The translations under genes and the position numbers were made by a program. A DNA stretch of 64,000 nucleotides from Cellulomonas cellasea (GTDB lineage: Bacteria > Actinomycetota > Actinomycetes > Actinomycetales > Cellulomonadaceae). Positions 14,947 through 23,582 of this stretch are shown here, in pieces (the stretch's first letter is position 1; each line of letters starts with the position of its first letter). The DNA is taken from assembly GCF_030372105.1 (NCBI RefSeq), contig NZ_JAUDBQ010000004.1:124001-188000 (forward strand). Reading direction: 5' to 3'. The notes beneath the pieces are model-generated. The model was not told where the DNA came from. It saw nothing but the letters and a program-made list of their open reading frames with translations, and made no database searches.

Positions 14947-15654
14947 TCAGCGGCCGCGCATGCCCTTGCGGTCGGGGCGCGCGCGCATCGGGTCGACGCC
15001 CTTGGGCACCGGCAGCCGGACGGCGCCGAGTGCGGTGAGTCGCTTGAGCACCTCGCCGGTCTCCTGCTTGGTCAGCGTCGGCTTGAGCTTCTGCACGGCG
15101 CGCGGGAGCTTGCGCAGCGGCACCTGGCCCTCGCCGTTGCCCGCCTGGATGAGCGTGATCGGCACACCGGAGAGGACGCGGGCGGTGCGCTTGCGCTCCG
15201 ACTCCAGCAGCTTCTCGATGCGCGGCGCCGGACCCTCGCCGACCAGCACCACGCCCGCGCGGCCGACACCGCGGAACACGAGGTCCTGGGTGCGGGGGTC
15301 GACGGCGACGGGCTCCTCGGGGAACGTCCACCCGCGGCGGATGGTCCCCAGGGCGGCGCGCGCAGCGCCCGGCTGGCCCTCGATCTGGGTGTACGCGGCG
15401 GCCTCGGCGCGACGCGCGAGGATGAACATCGCGCCCAGCACCGCGAACGGCAGGCTGACCACCAGCACGTACACGGGGTGGTTGATCAGGATGCCGATGA
15501 CGGCGCCCAGGGCCACGATGCCGAAGAACACCGCCAGCACGAGCCAGGTCACCGCCGGGTCGTTGCGGCGGGTCATCTGGTACGCCTGCCAGACCTGGTG
15601 GTACCACCGGGTCTTCTTCACCTTGGCGGGGGCGGGATTGGTGTCACGGGCCAT
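14947..15654 (-). CDS. DUF4191 family membrane protein
   Basis: 235 residues with two adjacent transmembrane helices (VTWLVLAVFFGIVALGAVIG and VYVLVVSLPFAVLGAMFIL, residues about 35-82) and a basic cytoplasmic C-terminal region. The pattern fits the actinobacterial DUF4191 family, which sits next to lipA in many genomes. That linkage is kept here, with lipA directly upstream. Molecular function is not known. Confidence 0.88.
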   Translation of the reverse strand: MARDTNPAPAKVKKTRWYHQVWQAYQMTRRNDPAVTWLVLAVFFGIVALGAVIGILINHPVYVLVVSLPFAVLGAMFILARRAEAAAYTQIEGQPGAARAALGTIRRGWTFPEEPVAVDPRTQDLVFRGVGRAGVVLVGEGPAPRIEKLLESERKRTARVLSGVPITLIQAGNGEGQVPLRKLPRAVQKLKPTLTKQETGEVLKRLTALGAVRLPVPKGVDPMRARPDRKGMRGR

Positions 15655-15726
15655 GACGTTGGAGTCTACCGACCGTCCGAGGGAGATCGGGACGCCTCCG
15701 CCGCGCAGGCCGGCCTTTCGTCGAGG

Positions 15727-16737
15727 TCAGCGAGCCAGCAGGCTCGACGCCTCCTGCCGGGACGCCCGCTCCTCGCCGAGGTGCGCGAGGGCTTCGGGGA
15801 TCTCGTGGCCCTTGCGGCGCATGGCCTGGCCCCACAGGCGCCCAGCCCGGTAGGACGAGCGCACCAGCGGGCCGGACATGACCCCGAGGAAGCCGATCTG
15901 CTCGGCCGTCTCGGACAACTCCACGAACTCCTCGGGGCGCACCCACCGGCTGACCGGGTGGTGGCGCACCGACGGGCGCAGGTACTGGGTGATGGTGATG
16001 AGGTCGCAGCCGGCGGCGTGCAGGTCGGCCAGCGCCTCCTTCGCCTCCTCGATCGTCTCGCCCATGCCGAGGATGAGGTTGGACTTGGTGACCAGCCCCG
16101 CCTCACGGGCCATCGTGATGACCGACAGCGACCGGTCGTAGCGGAAGCCGGGCCGGATCGTCTTGAAGATGCGCGGCACCGTCTCGACGTTGTGCGCGAG
16201 CACCTCGGGGCGCGACGAGAAGACCTCGGCGAGCAGGTCCGGGACGGCGTTGAAGTCGGGGATGAGCAGCTCGACGCCGGTGCCGGGGTTGCCGGCGTGG
16301 ATCTGGCGCACCGTCTCGGCGTAGAGCCAGGCGCCGCCGTCGGGAAGGTCGTCGCGGGCGACGCCGGTGATGGTGGCGTACTTCAGGCCCATCGCCTGCA
16401 CGGACTCGGCGACGCGGCGCGGCTCGTCGGCGTCGAAGTCCGCGGGCTTGCCCGTGTCGATCTGGCAGAAGTCGCAGCGGCGCGTGCACTGGTCGCCGCC
16501 GATGAGGAACGTCGCCTCCCGGTCCTCCCAGCACTCGAAGATGTTGGGACAGCCGGCCTCCTCGCACACCGTGTGCAGGCCGCCGCTCTTCACCAGCCCC
16601 TTGAGCTCGGTGTACTCCGGGCCCATCGTGGCCCGCGTGCGGATCCAGTCGGGCTTCTTCTCGATGGGGGTCTCGGCGTTGCGGGCCTCGACGCGCAGCA
16701 TCCTGCGTCCTTCGGGAGCGATCGTCACGTTCCTCAC
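15727..16737 (-). CDS. lipA: Lipoyl synthase
   Basis: A 336-residue radical-SAM enzyme that inserts two sulfurs into protein-bound octanoyl groups, giving the lipoyl cofactor. The radical-SAM cluster is CTRRCDFC (Cys84, 88 and 91). The auxiliary cluster uses Cys58, 63 and 69 in [13 protein letters not shown]. The C-terminal RSSYRAG carries the conserved Ser that ligates the auxiliary cluster. Its targets include the SucB lipoyl domains encoded at 26196-27950. The GTG at 16737 is the first start; a second GTG at 16728 is equally possible. A terminator-like hairpin at 16747-16772 isolates it from the MFS gene upstream. Confidence 0.97.
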   Translation of the reverse strand: MRNVTIAPEGRRMLRVEARNAETPIEKKPDWIRTRATMGPEYTELKGLVKSGGLHTVCEEAGCPNIFECWEDREATFLIGGDQCTRRCDFCQIDTGKPADFDADEPRRVAESVQAMGLKYATITGVARDDLPDGGAWLYAETVRQIHAGNPGTGVELLIPDFNAVPDLLAEVFSSRPEVLAHNVETVPRIFKTIRPGFRYDRSLSVITMAREAGLVTKSNLILGMGETIEEAKEALADLHAAGCDLITITQYLRPSVRHHPVSRWVRPEEFVELSETAEQIGFLGVMSGPLVRSSYRAGRLWGQAMRRKGHEIPEALAHLGEERASRQEASSLLAR

Positions 16738-16746
16738 CCTACGACA

Positions 16747-16772
16747 GCGGCCCCCGCTGGGGCGGGAGCCGC
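16747..16772 (-). terminator. Terminator hairpin after the MFS gene
   Basis: Arms GCGGCCCCCGC (16747-16757) and GCGGGAGCCGC (16762-16772) pair with one internal mismatch. The hairpin lies 14 bases after the MFS stop on the minus strand and just before lipA. Confidence 0.55.
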
Positions 16773-16785
16773 GAGGAGTCGCCCG

Positions 16786-18039
16786 TCACATGGATGTGCT
16801 GGTCACCTCGGTGGTGGACGTCGCGCCAGCGGGTCCTCGCGGGGACAGCAGGCCGGCCGCCGCGACGAGGGCCGCCGCCATGAGCGGCACGACGAAGACC
16901 GCCGGGGCGCCCGCCTGGTCGGCGACGGAGCCGGCGACGGCTGCGCCGAGGGCCACGCCGACGACGTTCGCGCTCACGAGCATGGTCATCGCCGTCCCGG
17001 CTTGGGCGACGGGGACCAGCGAGCCGCCCACCGAGAACAGGGTGACGAGCGTGGGGCCGACGAACAGGCCGACCACGGCGAGCACCGCCGCGAGCTGGCC
17101 CGGCCCGTCGGTGAGCAGCGTCGCCGCGGTGGTGAGGGTCAGGCCGGCTGCTCCGGCCACCCAGCGGGTGCGGTAGCCGATCGTGTCGGGAACGGCGACG
17201 AGGGCGAGCGCGGTGATCGCCGACCCGACGCCGAGCACGGCGTAGAGCAGCCCGGCGATGCCCGCCTGGCCCGCCGCCTCGGCGACCGCCGTCACACCGG
17301 CCTGGGTGCTGCCGAAGAAGACGCCCACGCCCAGCATGCCGACCAGGGGCAACACGAGCCGGCGCAGCACGCGGGGCGAGCCGTGCCGCGTGCTGCCCGA
17401 GACTGGGCGGGCCCGGCGGGTCGGGGCGTTGGCGGTCGGGTGCAGGGCGAACGCCAACCCGAACGTGGTGACCAGGCCCGCGGCGACGAGCAGGGCGATG
17501 GCGGGGCTGCCGGCGGTGGCGATGACGCCGACCAGCGCGGGGCCGAGCACGAAGGTGATCTCGTCGACGGTGCTCTCGTAGCCCATGGCCGCGCCGATGG
17601 TCTGCGGCTCGTCATGCATGAGAGCGATCCAGCGCACCCGCGCGAGGGCGCCGACCTGGGGCGCGCTGGCGCCGAGCAGGAAGCAGGCGGCGGCGAGCAC
17701 GGCACGGTGCGCGCCGCCAGTGGCCGCGAGCACGACGAGCACGGCGGCCACCGCGTTGAGCATGCTCGCGACGATCAGCACAGGGCGTTGCCCGAGGCGG
17801 TCCGCGAGCTTGCCCTGCACGGCCCCGAAGGCCGCGGTGCCGAGGGACGCTGCCGCGGTGGACAGCCCGGCGGCCGCGACGGACCCGGTGGTGGCGGTCA
17901 CGAGGACCATCACCCCGAGGGTGTTCATCGAGAAGGGGAGTCGCGCCAGGAAGGCGATGGGGAGGTAGGCCCGGCCGCTGAGCGCGGGAAGGCTGCGGTA
18001 GGCGGCGAAGGCGCCCGCTGTGGTGGAGCTCTGGTTCAT
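16786..18039 (-). CDS. MFS transporter
   Basis: A 417-residue major facilitator protein with about twelve hydrophobic helices. The loop after helix 2 has GKLADRLGQRPVL, the typical MFS G-x-x-x-D-R-x-G-R/Q-R signature. The tail is Thr/Ser-rich. ATG 18039 was chosen over upstream GTG codons because it precedes the first hydrophobic helix at the usual distance. It lies between lipA and lipB on the same strand as both. Substrate cannot be told from the sequence; a drug or metabolite efflux role is plausible. Confidence 0.88.
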   Translation of the reverse strand: MNQSSTTAGAFAAYRSLPALSGRAYLPIAFLARLPFSMNTLGVMVLVTATTGSVAAAGLSTAAASLGTAAFGAVQGKLADRLGQRPVLIVASMLNAVAAVLVVLAATGGAHRAVLAAACFLLGASAPQVGALARVRWIALMHDEPQTIGAAMGYESTVDEITFVLGPALVGVIATAGSPAIALLVAAGLVTTFGLAFALHPTANAPTRRARPVSGSTRHGSPRVLRRLVLPLVGMLGVGVFFGSTQAGVTAVAEAAGQAGIAGLLYAVLGVGSAITALALVAVPDTIGYRTRWVAGAAGLTLTTAATLLTDGPGQLAAVLAVVGLFVGPTLVTLFSVGGSLVPVAQAGTAMTMLVSANVVGVALGAAVAGSVADQAGAPAVFVVPLMAAALVAAAGLLSPRGPAGATSTTEVTSTSM

Positions 18040-18277
18040 GGCCTCGGCGATGCGTGAGGGCACGCCGACCCACCCGTTCCCGGCGCGCACCTGACCCTGA
18101 GCACCTCGATGATACCGGGAGCCCCGGGCGCCTCGGTGATCTGCGGGGTGGCGCGTGTCCCCGCTGCGCACAGCGGCGAGGACGATTGTGAGGACCTCTG
18201 GCCTAGCGCGTCGGGTCCTCACCTGTGCACCCTGTTCCTGGGTGACGTCGCCCAATCGAATCGGCACGGAGGTCCTC

Positions 18278-18781
18278 TTGCGCATCTTGGTGAGCGTCGC
18301 GTCACGGCACGGAGCGACACAGGAGATCGGGACCGTCGTCGCCGAGGTGCTCGCCGAGGCGGGGCACGAGGTCGACGAGATCGAGCCCGACGACGTCGGC
18401 ACCCTGGCCCCCTACGCGGCGGTGGTGCTCGGCTCGTCCGTCTACAACGGCCGGCTCGCGGCGTCGCTGCGCGAGCTCGTGGACCGTCAGGAGGGCGCGC
18501 TCAGCGCCCGGCCGGTGTGGCTGTTCTGGTCTGGCCCGGTGGGCGAGGACGCCACGCCGCAGGAGCCGGACGACGTGAGGGACGCCGCGCGCCGCACGGG
18601 CGCCGTCGCGCCCCGCTGCTTCCCGGGCCGGCTGCGGCCCTCCGAGCTCGGCATCGACGAGCGGGCGGTCGTCGCGCGAATCGACCCGGAGCCGGGCGAC
18701 TTCCGTGACCTCGACGATGTCCGGGGGTGGGCGGGGACGATCGCCGAGCAGCTGCTGAGCCCGCGCGGCCCCGGCGGCTGA
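18278..18781 (+). CDS. Flavodoxin-like protein
   Basis: 167 residues. The N-terminus has VSVASRHGATQEIG, the FMN phosphate-binding loop of flavodoxins, and VVLGSSVYNGRLAASL supplies the next cofactor contact region. It resembles the HemG/flavodoxin-domain family more than short-chain electron carriers. The TTG start at 18278 is set by a GGAGG five bases upstream. It is transcribed against its lipA/lipB neighbours, so it is probably a separate unit. A role in redox chemistry is likely but the partner is unknown. Confidence 0.8.
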   Translation: MRILVSVASRHGATQEIGTVVAEVLAEAGHEVDEIEPDDVGTLAPYAAVVLGSSVYNGRLAASLRELVDRQEGALSARPVWLFWSGPVGEDATPQEPDDVRDAARRTGAVAPRCFPGRLRPSELGIDERAVVARIDPEPGDFRDLDDVRGWAGTIAEQLLSPRGPGG

Positions 18782-18809
18782 AGGCTGCTGACTTCGGTTC
18801 GGCCCCGCG

Positions 18810-19493
18810 TCAGGCGGGTGGGAGCGGCGCGGCCAGCTGCGGGCCGAGCACCTCGACGAGGTGGTGGCGGACCAAGGGCAGCGCCTCGGCGATCGAGACC
18901 CGCCTGCCCGTCTCCAGGGACAGCGACGTGACGTCGGCGTCCGGGATGCCGCACGGCACGATGCGCTCGTAGGCGCCCAGGTCGGCGTCGCAGTTCAGCG
19001 CGAAGCCGTGCATGGTCACGCCGCGCGCCACCCGGACGCCGATGGCGGCGACCTTCCGCGCCCGGCGCGCAGGGCCGTCGCCGGGGCCAATGGCCGGATC
19101 GGCGGGGAACCACACACCGCTGCGGCCCTCGACTCGCTCGGCGGCGAGGCCCAGGTCGGCGCAGGCGCGGATCAGCGTCTCCTCGAGCGCCCGCACATAC
19201 TTGACGACGTCCACAGGGCTGGGCAGCCGCACGATCGGATAGCCGACCAGTTGGCCGGGACCGTGCCAGGTGATGCGCCCGCCGCGGTCGACGTCCACGA
19301 CGGGCGAGCCGTCGACGGGGCGGTCCCAGGACGCCGTCCGGCGCCCGGCGGTGTAGACGTCCTCGTGCTCGCAGAGCAGCACGGTGTCGTCCCGCTCGCC
19401 AGCGGACACCGCGGCGTGCACCTCGCGCTGGAGGTCCCAGGTCGGCTGGTAGGGGAGGAGGCGCGTCCCCAGGTCGAGCTCGACGAACTGCAT
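18810..19493 (-). CDS. lipB: Octanoyl-[acyl carrier protein]:protein octanoyltransferase
   Basis: A 227-residue LipB. It moves octanoate from acyl carrier protein to apo-lipoyl domains, the step before LipA. The signature RGGRITWHGPGQLVGYPI begins at residue 70. Catalytic Lys147 lies in RKVAAIGVRV and catalytic Cys181 in VPCGIPDADVTS. lipA is 2 kb away, with an MFS and a flavodoxin gene between, instead of adjacent. The ATG at 19493 gives the usual family length. Confidence 0.97.
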   Translation of the reverse strand: MQFVELDLGTRLLPYQPTWDLQREVHAAVSAGERDDTVLLCEHEDVYTAGRRTASWDRPVDGSPVVDVDRGGRITWHGPGQLVGYPIVRLPSPVDVVKYVRALEETLIRACADLGLAAERVEGRSGVWFPADPAIGPGDGPARRARKVAAIGVRVARGVTMHGFALNCDADLGAYERIVPCGIPDADVTSLSLETGRRVSIAEALPLVRHHLVEVLGPQLAAPLPPA

Positions 19494-19502
19494 GCGGCCA
19501 GG

Positions 19503-20045
19503 CTAGCCCTGGCGGGGCGCGGGCCCGGCGCCCGGTCGCGGGCTGGGCACGCCTGGGCCGGCGGGCCGGGCGACGATGGCCAGGAGCTCGCGCAACTGCT
19601 CGACCTGCTCGTCGGTCAGGCCGCGGGCGGTCATCTCCTCGGCCGGGGCCGGGTCGGCGGCCACCGCTGCCGCGTCACGCCCGGCGTCGGTGACGGCGAT
19701 CACGTGCCTGCGCCGGTCGCCGCTGTGGGCGCTGCGGCTGATGTAGCCCGTGCGCTCCATCTTCGCGAGCACCCGGCTCATGGTCTGCTCCGTCACGCCG
19801 CAGGCGTTCGCGAGTTCGCGCTGGGAGTGCGGCCGGCGCATCAGGTGCACCAGGACGGGCAGGCTGGCGTGGTTCAGCTCCCACCCGGCCAAGTGGGCGT
19901 TCCACTCGCGCTCGACACGGCGGGAGGCGGCGGAGAGCAGCCGGCCCAGCGGCCAGTGGCGCATGTCGGGGGAGCCCATCTGGTCCCACGGCATCGCGCC
20001 CTCGGCGGGTGGCTCCTGCTGCTGCGACAGGGGCTCGGTGGCCAT
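19503..20045 (-). CDS. MarR-family transcriptional regulator
   Basis: 180 residues with a winged helix-turn-helix: PHSQRELANACGVTEQTMSRV, then the wing SGDRRRHVIAVTDAG. ATG 20045 was preferred over ATG 20072 because AAGGACG lies nine bases before it. The C-terminal tail is Pro-rich and probably disordered. The gene is divergent from an MMPL-type transporter with an 18-base palindrome covering that gene's start, so local repression of the transporter is the likely job, relieved by a small ligand. Confidence 0.9.
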   Translation of the reverse strand: MATEPLSQQQEPPAEGAMPWDQMGSPDMRHWPLGRLLSAASRRVEREWNAHLAGWELNHASLPVLVHLMRRPHSQRELANACGVTEQTMSRVLAKMERTGYISRSAHSGDRRRHVIAVTDAGRDAAAVAADPAPAEEMTARGLTDEQVEQLRELLAIVARPAGPGVPSPRPGAGPAPRQG

Positions 20046-20093
20046 CGGCTCGCGTCCTTCCGAATTGCGCATCGGCGACCGACCCCGCCATAG

Positions 20094-20111
20094 TACTCAG
20101 CATGCTGAGTA
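20094..20111. promoter_or_regulatory. Probable MarR operator overlapping the MMPL start codon
   Basis: TACTCAGCATGCTGAGTA is a perfect 18-base palindrome. The central ATG (20102-20104) is the start codon of the MMPL gene. CATAGT at 20089-20094, seven bases upstream of that ATG, could be a leaderless -10 box, so a bound repressor would cover the transcription start. Confidence 0.75.
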
Positions 20112-22420
20112 AAAGCGCAGGGGCCGTCGTCCGAGCTCTCGTGATCGTCGCTGTCCTCGCCGCCTGGCTGGCCATCGGCGGTGCGGGGGGGATGGCTCAG
20201 GGACGCCTCTCGCAGGTCCAGACGAACGACACGGCAGCCTTCCTGCCGTCCTCTGCGGAGTCGACCCAGGCCGCCGAGGCGGGTCAAGGTTTCATCGACA
20301 GTGAGACCCTACCGGTGCTCGTCGTCATGACCCCCTCAGGCGGTGGCGACGTCACCGCCGCGCAGGTCGCAGCTGTGCAGCAGTACCTGCAGACCTTGCC
20401 AGAGACACCCATTCCGGGCGCCGACGCGGCAGCAGGCGACCCCGCGACGTTCGCCGACGTCCTGGCCGGCCCCACCGTCGCCGTCCCGTCCGAGGACGGC
20501 AAGGCGCTGCTCATCCCGTTGTCCCTCGACGCCGCCGCCACCGAGGAGCCGCTCGCCGACGGCGAGGGCGTCACCGGCGCAGTCGTCTCCGAGCTGCGGG
20601 CCTCGCTCGCCGAGGAGTTGGGGGCCGCCGCCGACAGCGCGGGCGAGCTGGGGCTCCATGCCTGGGTCACCGGGCCCGGCGGCTACGTGGCCGACCTCGT
20701 CGAGGCGTTCGGCGGCATCGACGGCGTGCTCCTGCTGGTCGCCCTCGGGGCCGTGCTCGTCATCCTGATCCTCGTCTACCGCTCGCCGTTCCTGCCGCTG
20801 ATCGTCATCCTCTCGGCAGTGTTCGCGCTGTGCCTGGCCGCGCTGGTGGTGTACAACCTGGCCGACGACGGCGTGCTCGTGCTCAACGGGCAGGCGCAGG
20901 GCATCCTGTCGATCCTCGTGGTGGGCGCCGCCGTCGACTACTCGCTGCTGCTCGTCAGCCGTTACCGCGAGGAGCTCCGCCGCGTGCCGAGCGCCTACAC
21001 GGCGATGGCACGAGCCGTGCGCGGCTCCATCGAGCCGATCGCGGCGAGCGCCGGCACCGTGATCGCCGGCCTGCTGTGCCTGCTGCTCTCCGACCTCGGG
21101 TCCAACCGGAGCCTGGGCCCGGTGGGGGCGATCGGCATCGCCTCAGCGCTGCTGGCCACGCTCACCCTGCTGCCCGCGCTGCTGCTCATCCTGGGCTCGC
21201 GCTCCCGCGGGCTGTTCTGGCCGCGCAAGCCCCGGCCCGTCGAGGGCGCGGCGAGCGGCGACGTCCCGGCGCTGCGGCCCACCAGCGAGGTGCTCACCGG
21301 GCTGTGGGGCCGCCTGGCGCGCTTCGTCGGCGCGCACGCCCGACCCGTCTGGGCCCTGACCGCGCTCGTCCTCGTGGGCGGCGCCGCGTTCCTGCCCACC
21401 CTGCAGGCCAGCGGCACCAACCAGTCCGACGTCTTCCTCACCCCCGTCGACTCCGTCGCCGGCGAGGAGGTGCTCGCCGAGCACTTCCCGGCCGGCGTCG
21501 TCCAGCCCGCCATCGTGATCGCGCCCGAGGGCGACCTCGACGCCGTCGTCGCGGCGGCCGAGGGCGTCGAGGGGGTCGAGTCGGCCACGCCCGTCTCGGC
21601 TCAGGACACGGGAGCGCCCGCGGGCGGGGCAGCGGGCGGGGGCGCGGCAGCCGAGCCCCGCGTCGTCGACGGCATGGTGAAGGTCAACGTCGTCACCTCC
21701 GCGGGATCCGACACACAAGCCGCCGTCGAGACCATCGAGCGGCTGCGCGACGCGGTGCACCAGGCGTCGCCCGACGCGCTCGTGGGCGGGGCCGCGGCCG
21801 AGACCCTCGACACGCAGATCGCCGGCGCCCGCGACCTCAAGGTCATCGTGCCGACGGTGCTCGCCGTCATCTTGGTGATCTTGGTCATCCTGCTGCGCGC
21901 CCTCGTCGCGCCGCTGCTGCTGGTCGTCGCGAACGTGCTGTCCTTCGCCGCGGCGCTCGGCGTCTCCGCGGTGGTCTTCAACCACGTGCTCGACTTCCCC
22001 GGCGCGGACCCCACAGTCCCGCTGTACTCGTTCGTGTTCCTGGTCGCCCTGGGCGTCGACTACTCGATCTTCCTGATGACGCGCGTGCGGGAGGAGACCG
22101 TGCACTTCGGCACACGTGAGGGCGTGCTGCGGGGCCTGGCCGTGACCGGCGGCGTCATCACGTCGGCGGGCGTGGTTCTGGCGGCGACGTTCGGGGCGCT
22201 CGGCATCCTGCCGCTGCTGTTCCTCGCCCAGCTCGCCTTCATCGTGGCCCTCGGCGTGCTGATCGACACGCTCATCGTCCGCAGCCTGCTGGTGCCCGCG
22301 CTCGTGCACGACCTGGGCCGCGTCGCCTGGTGGCCGAGCCGGCTCGCCCGCGCCGATGTCGAGGCCGAGGCGATCGCGGCGCAGGGGACGGAGGGCGCCG
22401 CGCCCGCCTCCAGTCGCTAG
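20102..22420 (+). CDS. MMPL/RND-type membrane transporter
   Basis: 772 residues with two repeated halves, each with a first helix, a large extracytoplasmic domain and a block of five helices. AAVDYSLLLVSRYREEL in half 1 and LGVDYSIFLMTRVREE in half 2 are the conserved MMPL (GxxxDY) helix motifs that carry proton relay residues. The family exports lipids or hydrophobic drugs in actinobacteria. The start at 20102 is the only one that keeps the first helix, and it lies inside the operator palindrome. Paired with a divergent MarR regulator, it looks like an inducible efflux pump. Confidence 0.92.
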   Translation: MLSKSAGAVVRALVIVAVLAAWLAIGGAGGMAQGRLSQVQTNDTAAFLPSSAESTQAAEAGQGFIDSETLPVLVVMTPSGGGDVTAAQVAAVQQYLQTLPETPIPGADAAAGDPATFADVLAGPTVAVPSEDGKALLIPLSLDAAATEEPLADGEGVTGAVVSELRASLAEELGAAADSAGELGLHAWVTGPGGYVADLVEAFGGIDGVLLLVALGAVLVILILVYRSPFLPLIVILSAVFALCLAALVVYNLADDGVLVLNGQAQGILSILVVGAAVDYSLLLVSRYREELRRVPSAYTAMARAVRGSIEPIAASAGTVIAGLLCLLLSDLGSNRSLGPVGAIGIASALLATLTLLPALLLILGSRSRGLFWPRKPRPVEGAASGDVPALRPTSEVLTGLWGRLARFVGAHARPVWALTALVLVGGAAFLPTLQASGTNQSDVFLTPVDSVAGEEVLAEHFPAGVVQPAIVIAPEGDLDAVVAAAEGVEGVESATPVSAQDTGAPAGGAAGGGAAAEPRVVDGMVKVNVVTSAGSDTQAAVETIERLRDAVHQASPDALVGGAAAETLDTQIAGARDLKVIVPTVLAVILVILVILLRALVAPLLLVVANVLSFAAALGVSAVVFNHVLDFPGADPTVPLYSFVFLVALGVDYSIFLMTRVREETVHFGTREGVLRGLAVTGGVITSAGVVLAATFGALGILPLLFLAQLAFIVALGVLIDTLIVRSLLVPALVHDLGRVAWWPSRLARADVEAEAIAAQGTEGAAPASSR

Positions 22421-22443
22421 GCGCGCCGCCCCGCGCCGCCGCC

Positions 22444-22449
22444 TAGGGT
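22444..22449 (+). promoter_or_regulatory. Leaderless -10 box of the Gfo/Idh/MocA gene
   Basis: TAGGGT lies six bases before ATG 22456; no ribosome binding site intervenes. Confidence 0.55.
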
Positions 22450-22455
22450 GAGCGC

Positions 22456-23532
22456 ATGGGCGACACGATGCAGGTCGGGCTGGTCGGATACGGGTCCGCG
22501 GGGCGCAAGATCCACTCACGGCTGCTGCGCGAGGCGGGGCTCCAGGTCACGCATGTCGTCACCCGGAGCCCCGAGCGGTCCGCCGCGGCCCGCGAGGACT
22601 GGCCCGGCGTGACGGTCGTGCCCAGCGTGGACGCGCTGCTCGAGGACGCGGCCGCGCTCGACCTCGTCGTCATCGCGAGCCCCACCGCCGAGCACGCCCA
22701 GCAGGCGCATGCGGCGCTCGCGGCGGGCCTGCCCGTCGTGGTCGACAAGCCGCTCGCCACCACCACCGAGGCCGCGCGCGCCCTCGCCCGGTGCGCCGAG
22801 GGCTCCGGTGGGCGGCTCACGGTGTTCCAGAACCGTCGCTGGGACCCTGAGCAGCTCACGCTCCAGGCGGTCATGGCCGCGGGCGAGCTCGGCCGGGTGC
22901 ACCGGTTCGAGCGCCGCTGGGAGCGGTGGCGCCCGGAGCCGCAGCACCGCTGGAAGGAGCAGGACCTCATCGGCGGCGGCCTGCTCCTCGACCTGGGGGC
23001 GCACCTCGTGGACTCGGCCATGCAGCTCTTCGGGGCCGTGACCAGCGTCTACGCCGAGCTCAGGTCGATCACGACCCCCGCCGAGGACGATGTGTTCCTG
23101 GCGCTCACGCACAGGTCGACCGACGGTGGGCCGGCTGTCATCAGCCACCTGCAAGCGGGCGGCCTCACCGGCGCGCCCGGCCCGCGCACCCGTGTGCTCG
23201 GGGACAAGGGCGCCTTCCTCGTGACCAGTTACGAGGGGGAGCCGACGCCCTTCGAGGTGCTCGACGAGACATGGGTCCAGACTGGCGGCGGCGACCACGA
23301 GGGCTGGCTGGTGCGCGGCGCCGAGCGGATCGCCGTGCCGCGGGCGCCGGGCGGGCATGAGGACTATTACCGTGCCGTGCAGCGCTGGCTCGACGAGGGC
23401 GCCCCGCCCCCGGTCGACCCGTGGGACGCGGTGCGGACGGCCGCGGTGCTGGACGCCGCGCGGGTCTCTGCCCGCGAGGGGCGCGTCGTGGCGCTCGGGC
23501 CGGCGACGAGCGGGCCCGCGACGGGAGGCTGA
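22456..23532 (+). CDS. Gfo/Idh/MocA-family oxidoreductase
   Basis: 358 residues. The N-terminal Rossmann fold has VGLVGYGSAGRKIHS, and the nicotinamide-side motif is DKPLATTTEAAR, the EKP-like block of the family. A catalytic-type segment GGGLLLDLGAHLVDSAMQLFG follows at about residue 175. These enzymes oxidise or reduce sugars, inositols and related compounds with NAD(P). A leaderless promoter box supports ATG 22456. It is followed 50 bases later by a kinase-like gene on the same strand. Substrate not predictable. Confidence 0.93.
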   Translation: MGDTMQVGLVGYGSAGRKIHSRLLREAGLQVTHVVTRSPERSAAAREDWPGVTVVPSVDALLEDAAALDLVVIASPTAEHAQQAHAALAAGLPVVVDKPLATTTEAARALARCAEGSGGRLTVFQNRRWDPEQLTLQAVMAAGELGRVHRFERRWERWRPEPQHRWKEQDLIGGGLLLDLGAHLVDSAMQLFGAVTSVYAELRSITTPAEDDVFLALTHRSTDGGPAVISHLQAGGLTGAPGPRTRVLGDKGAFLVTSYEGEPTPFEVLDETWVQTGGGDHEGWLVRGAERIAVPRAPGGHEDYYRAVQRWLDEGAPPPVDPWDAVRTAAVLDAARVSAREGRVVALGPATSGPATGG

Positions 23533-23582
23533 GCCTCCTCGGCCTGTGGACAGCGTGGTGTGAGGGGGCTCCACACGGTTCG

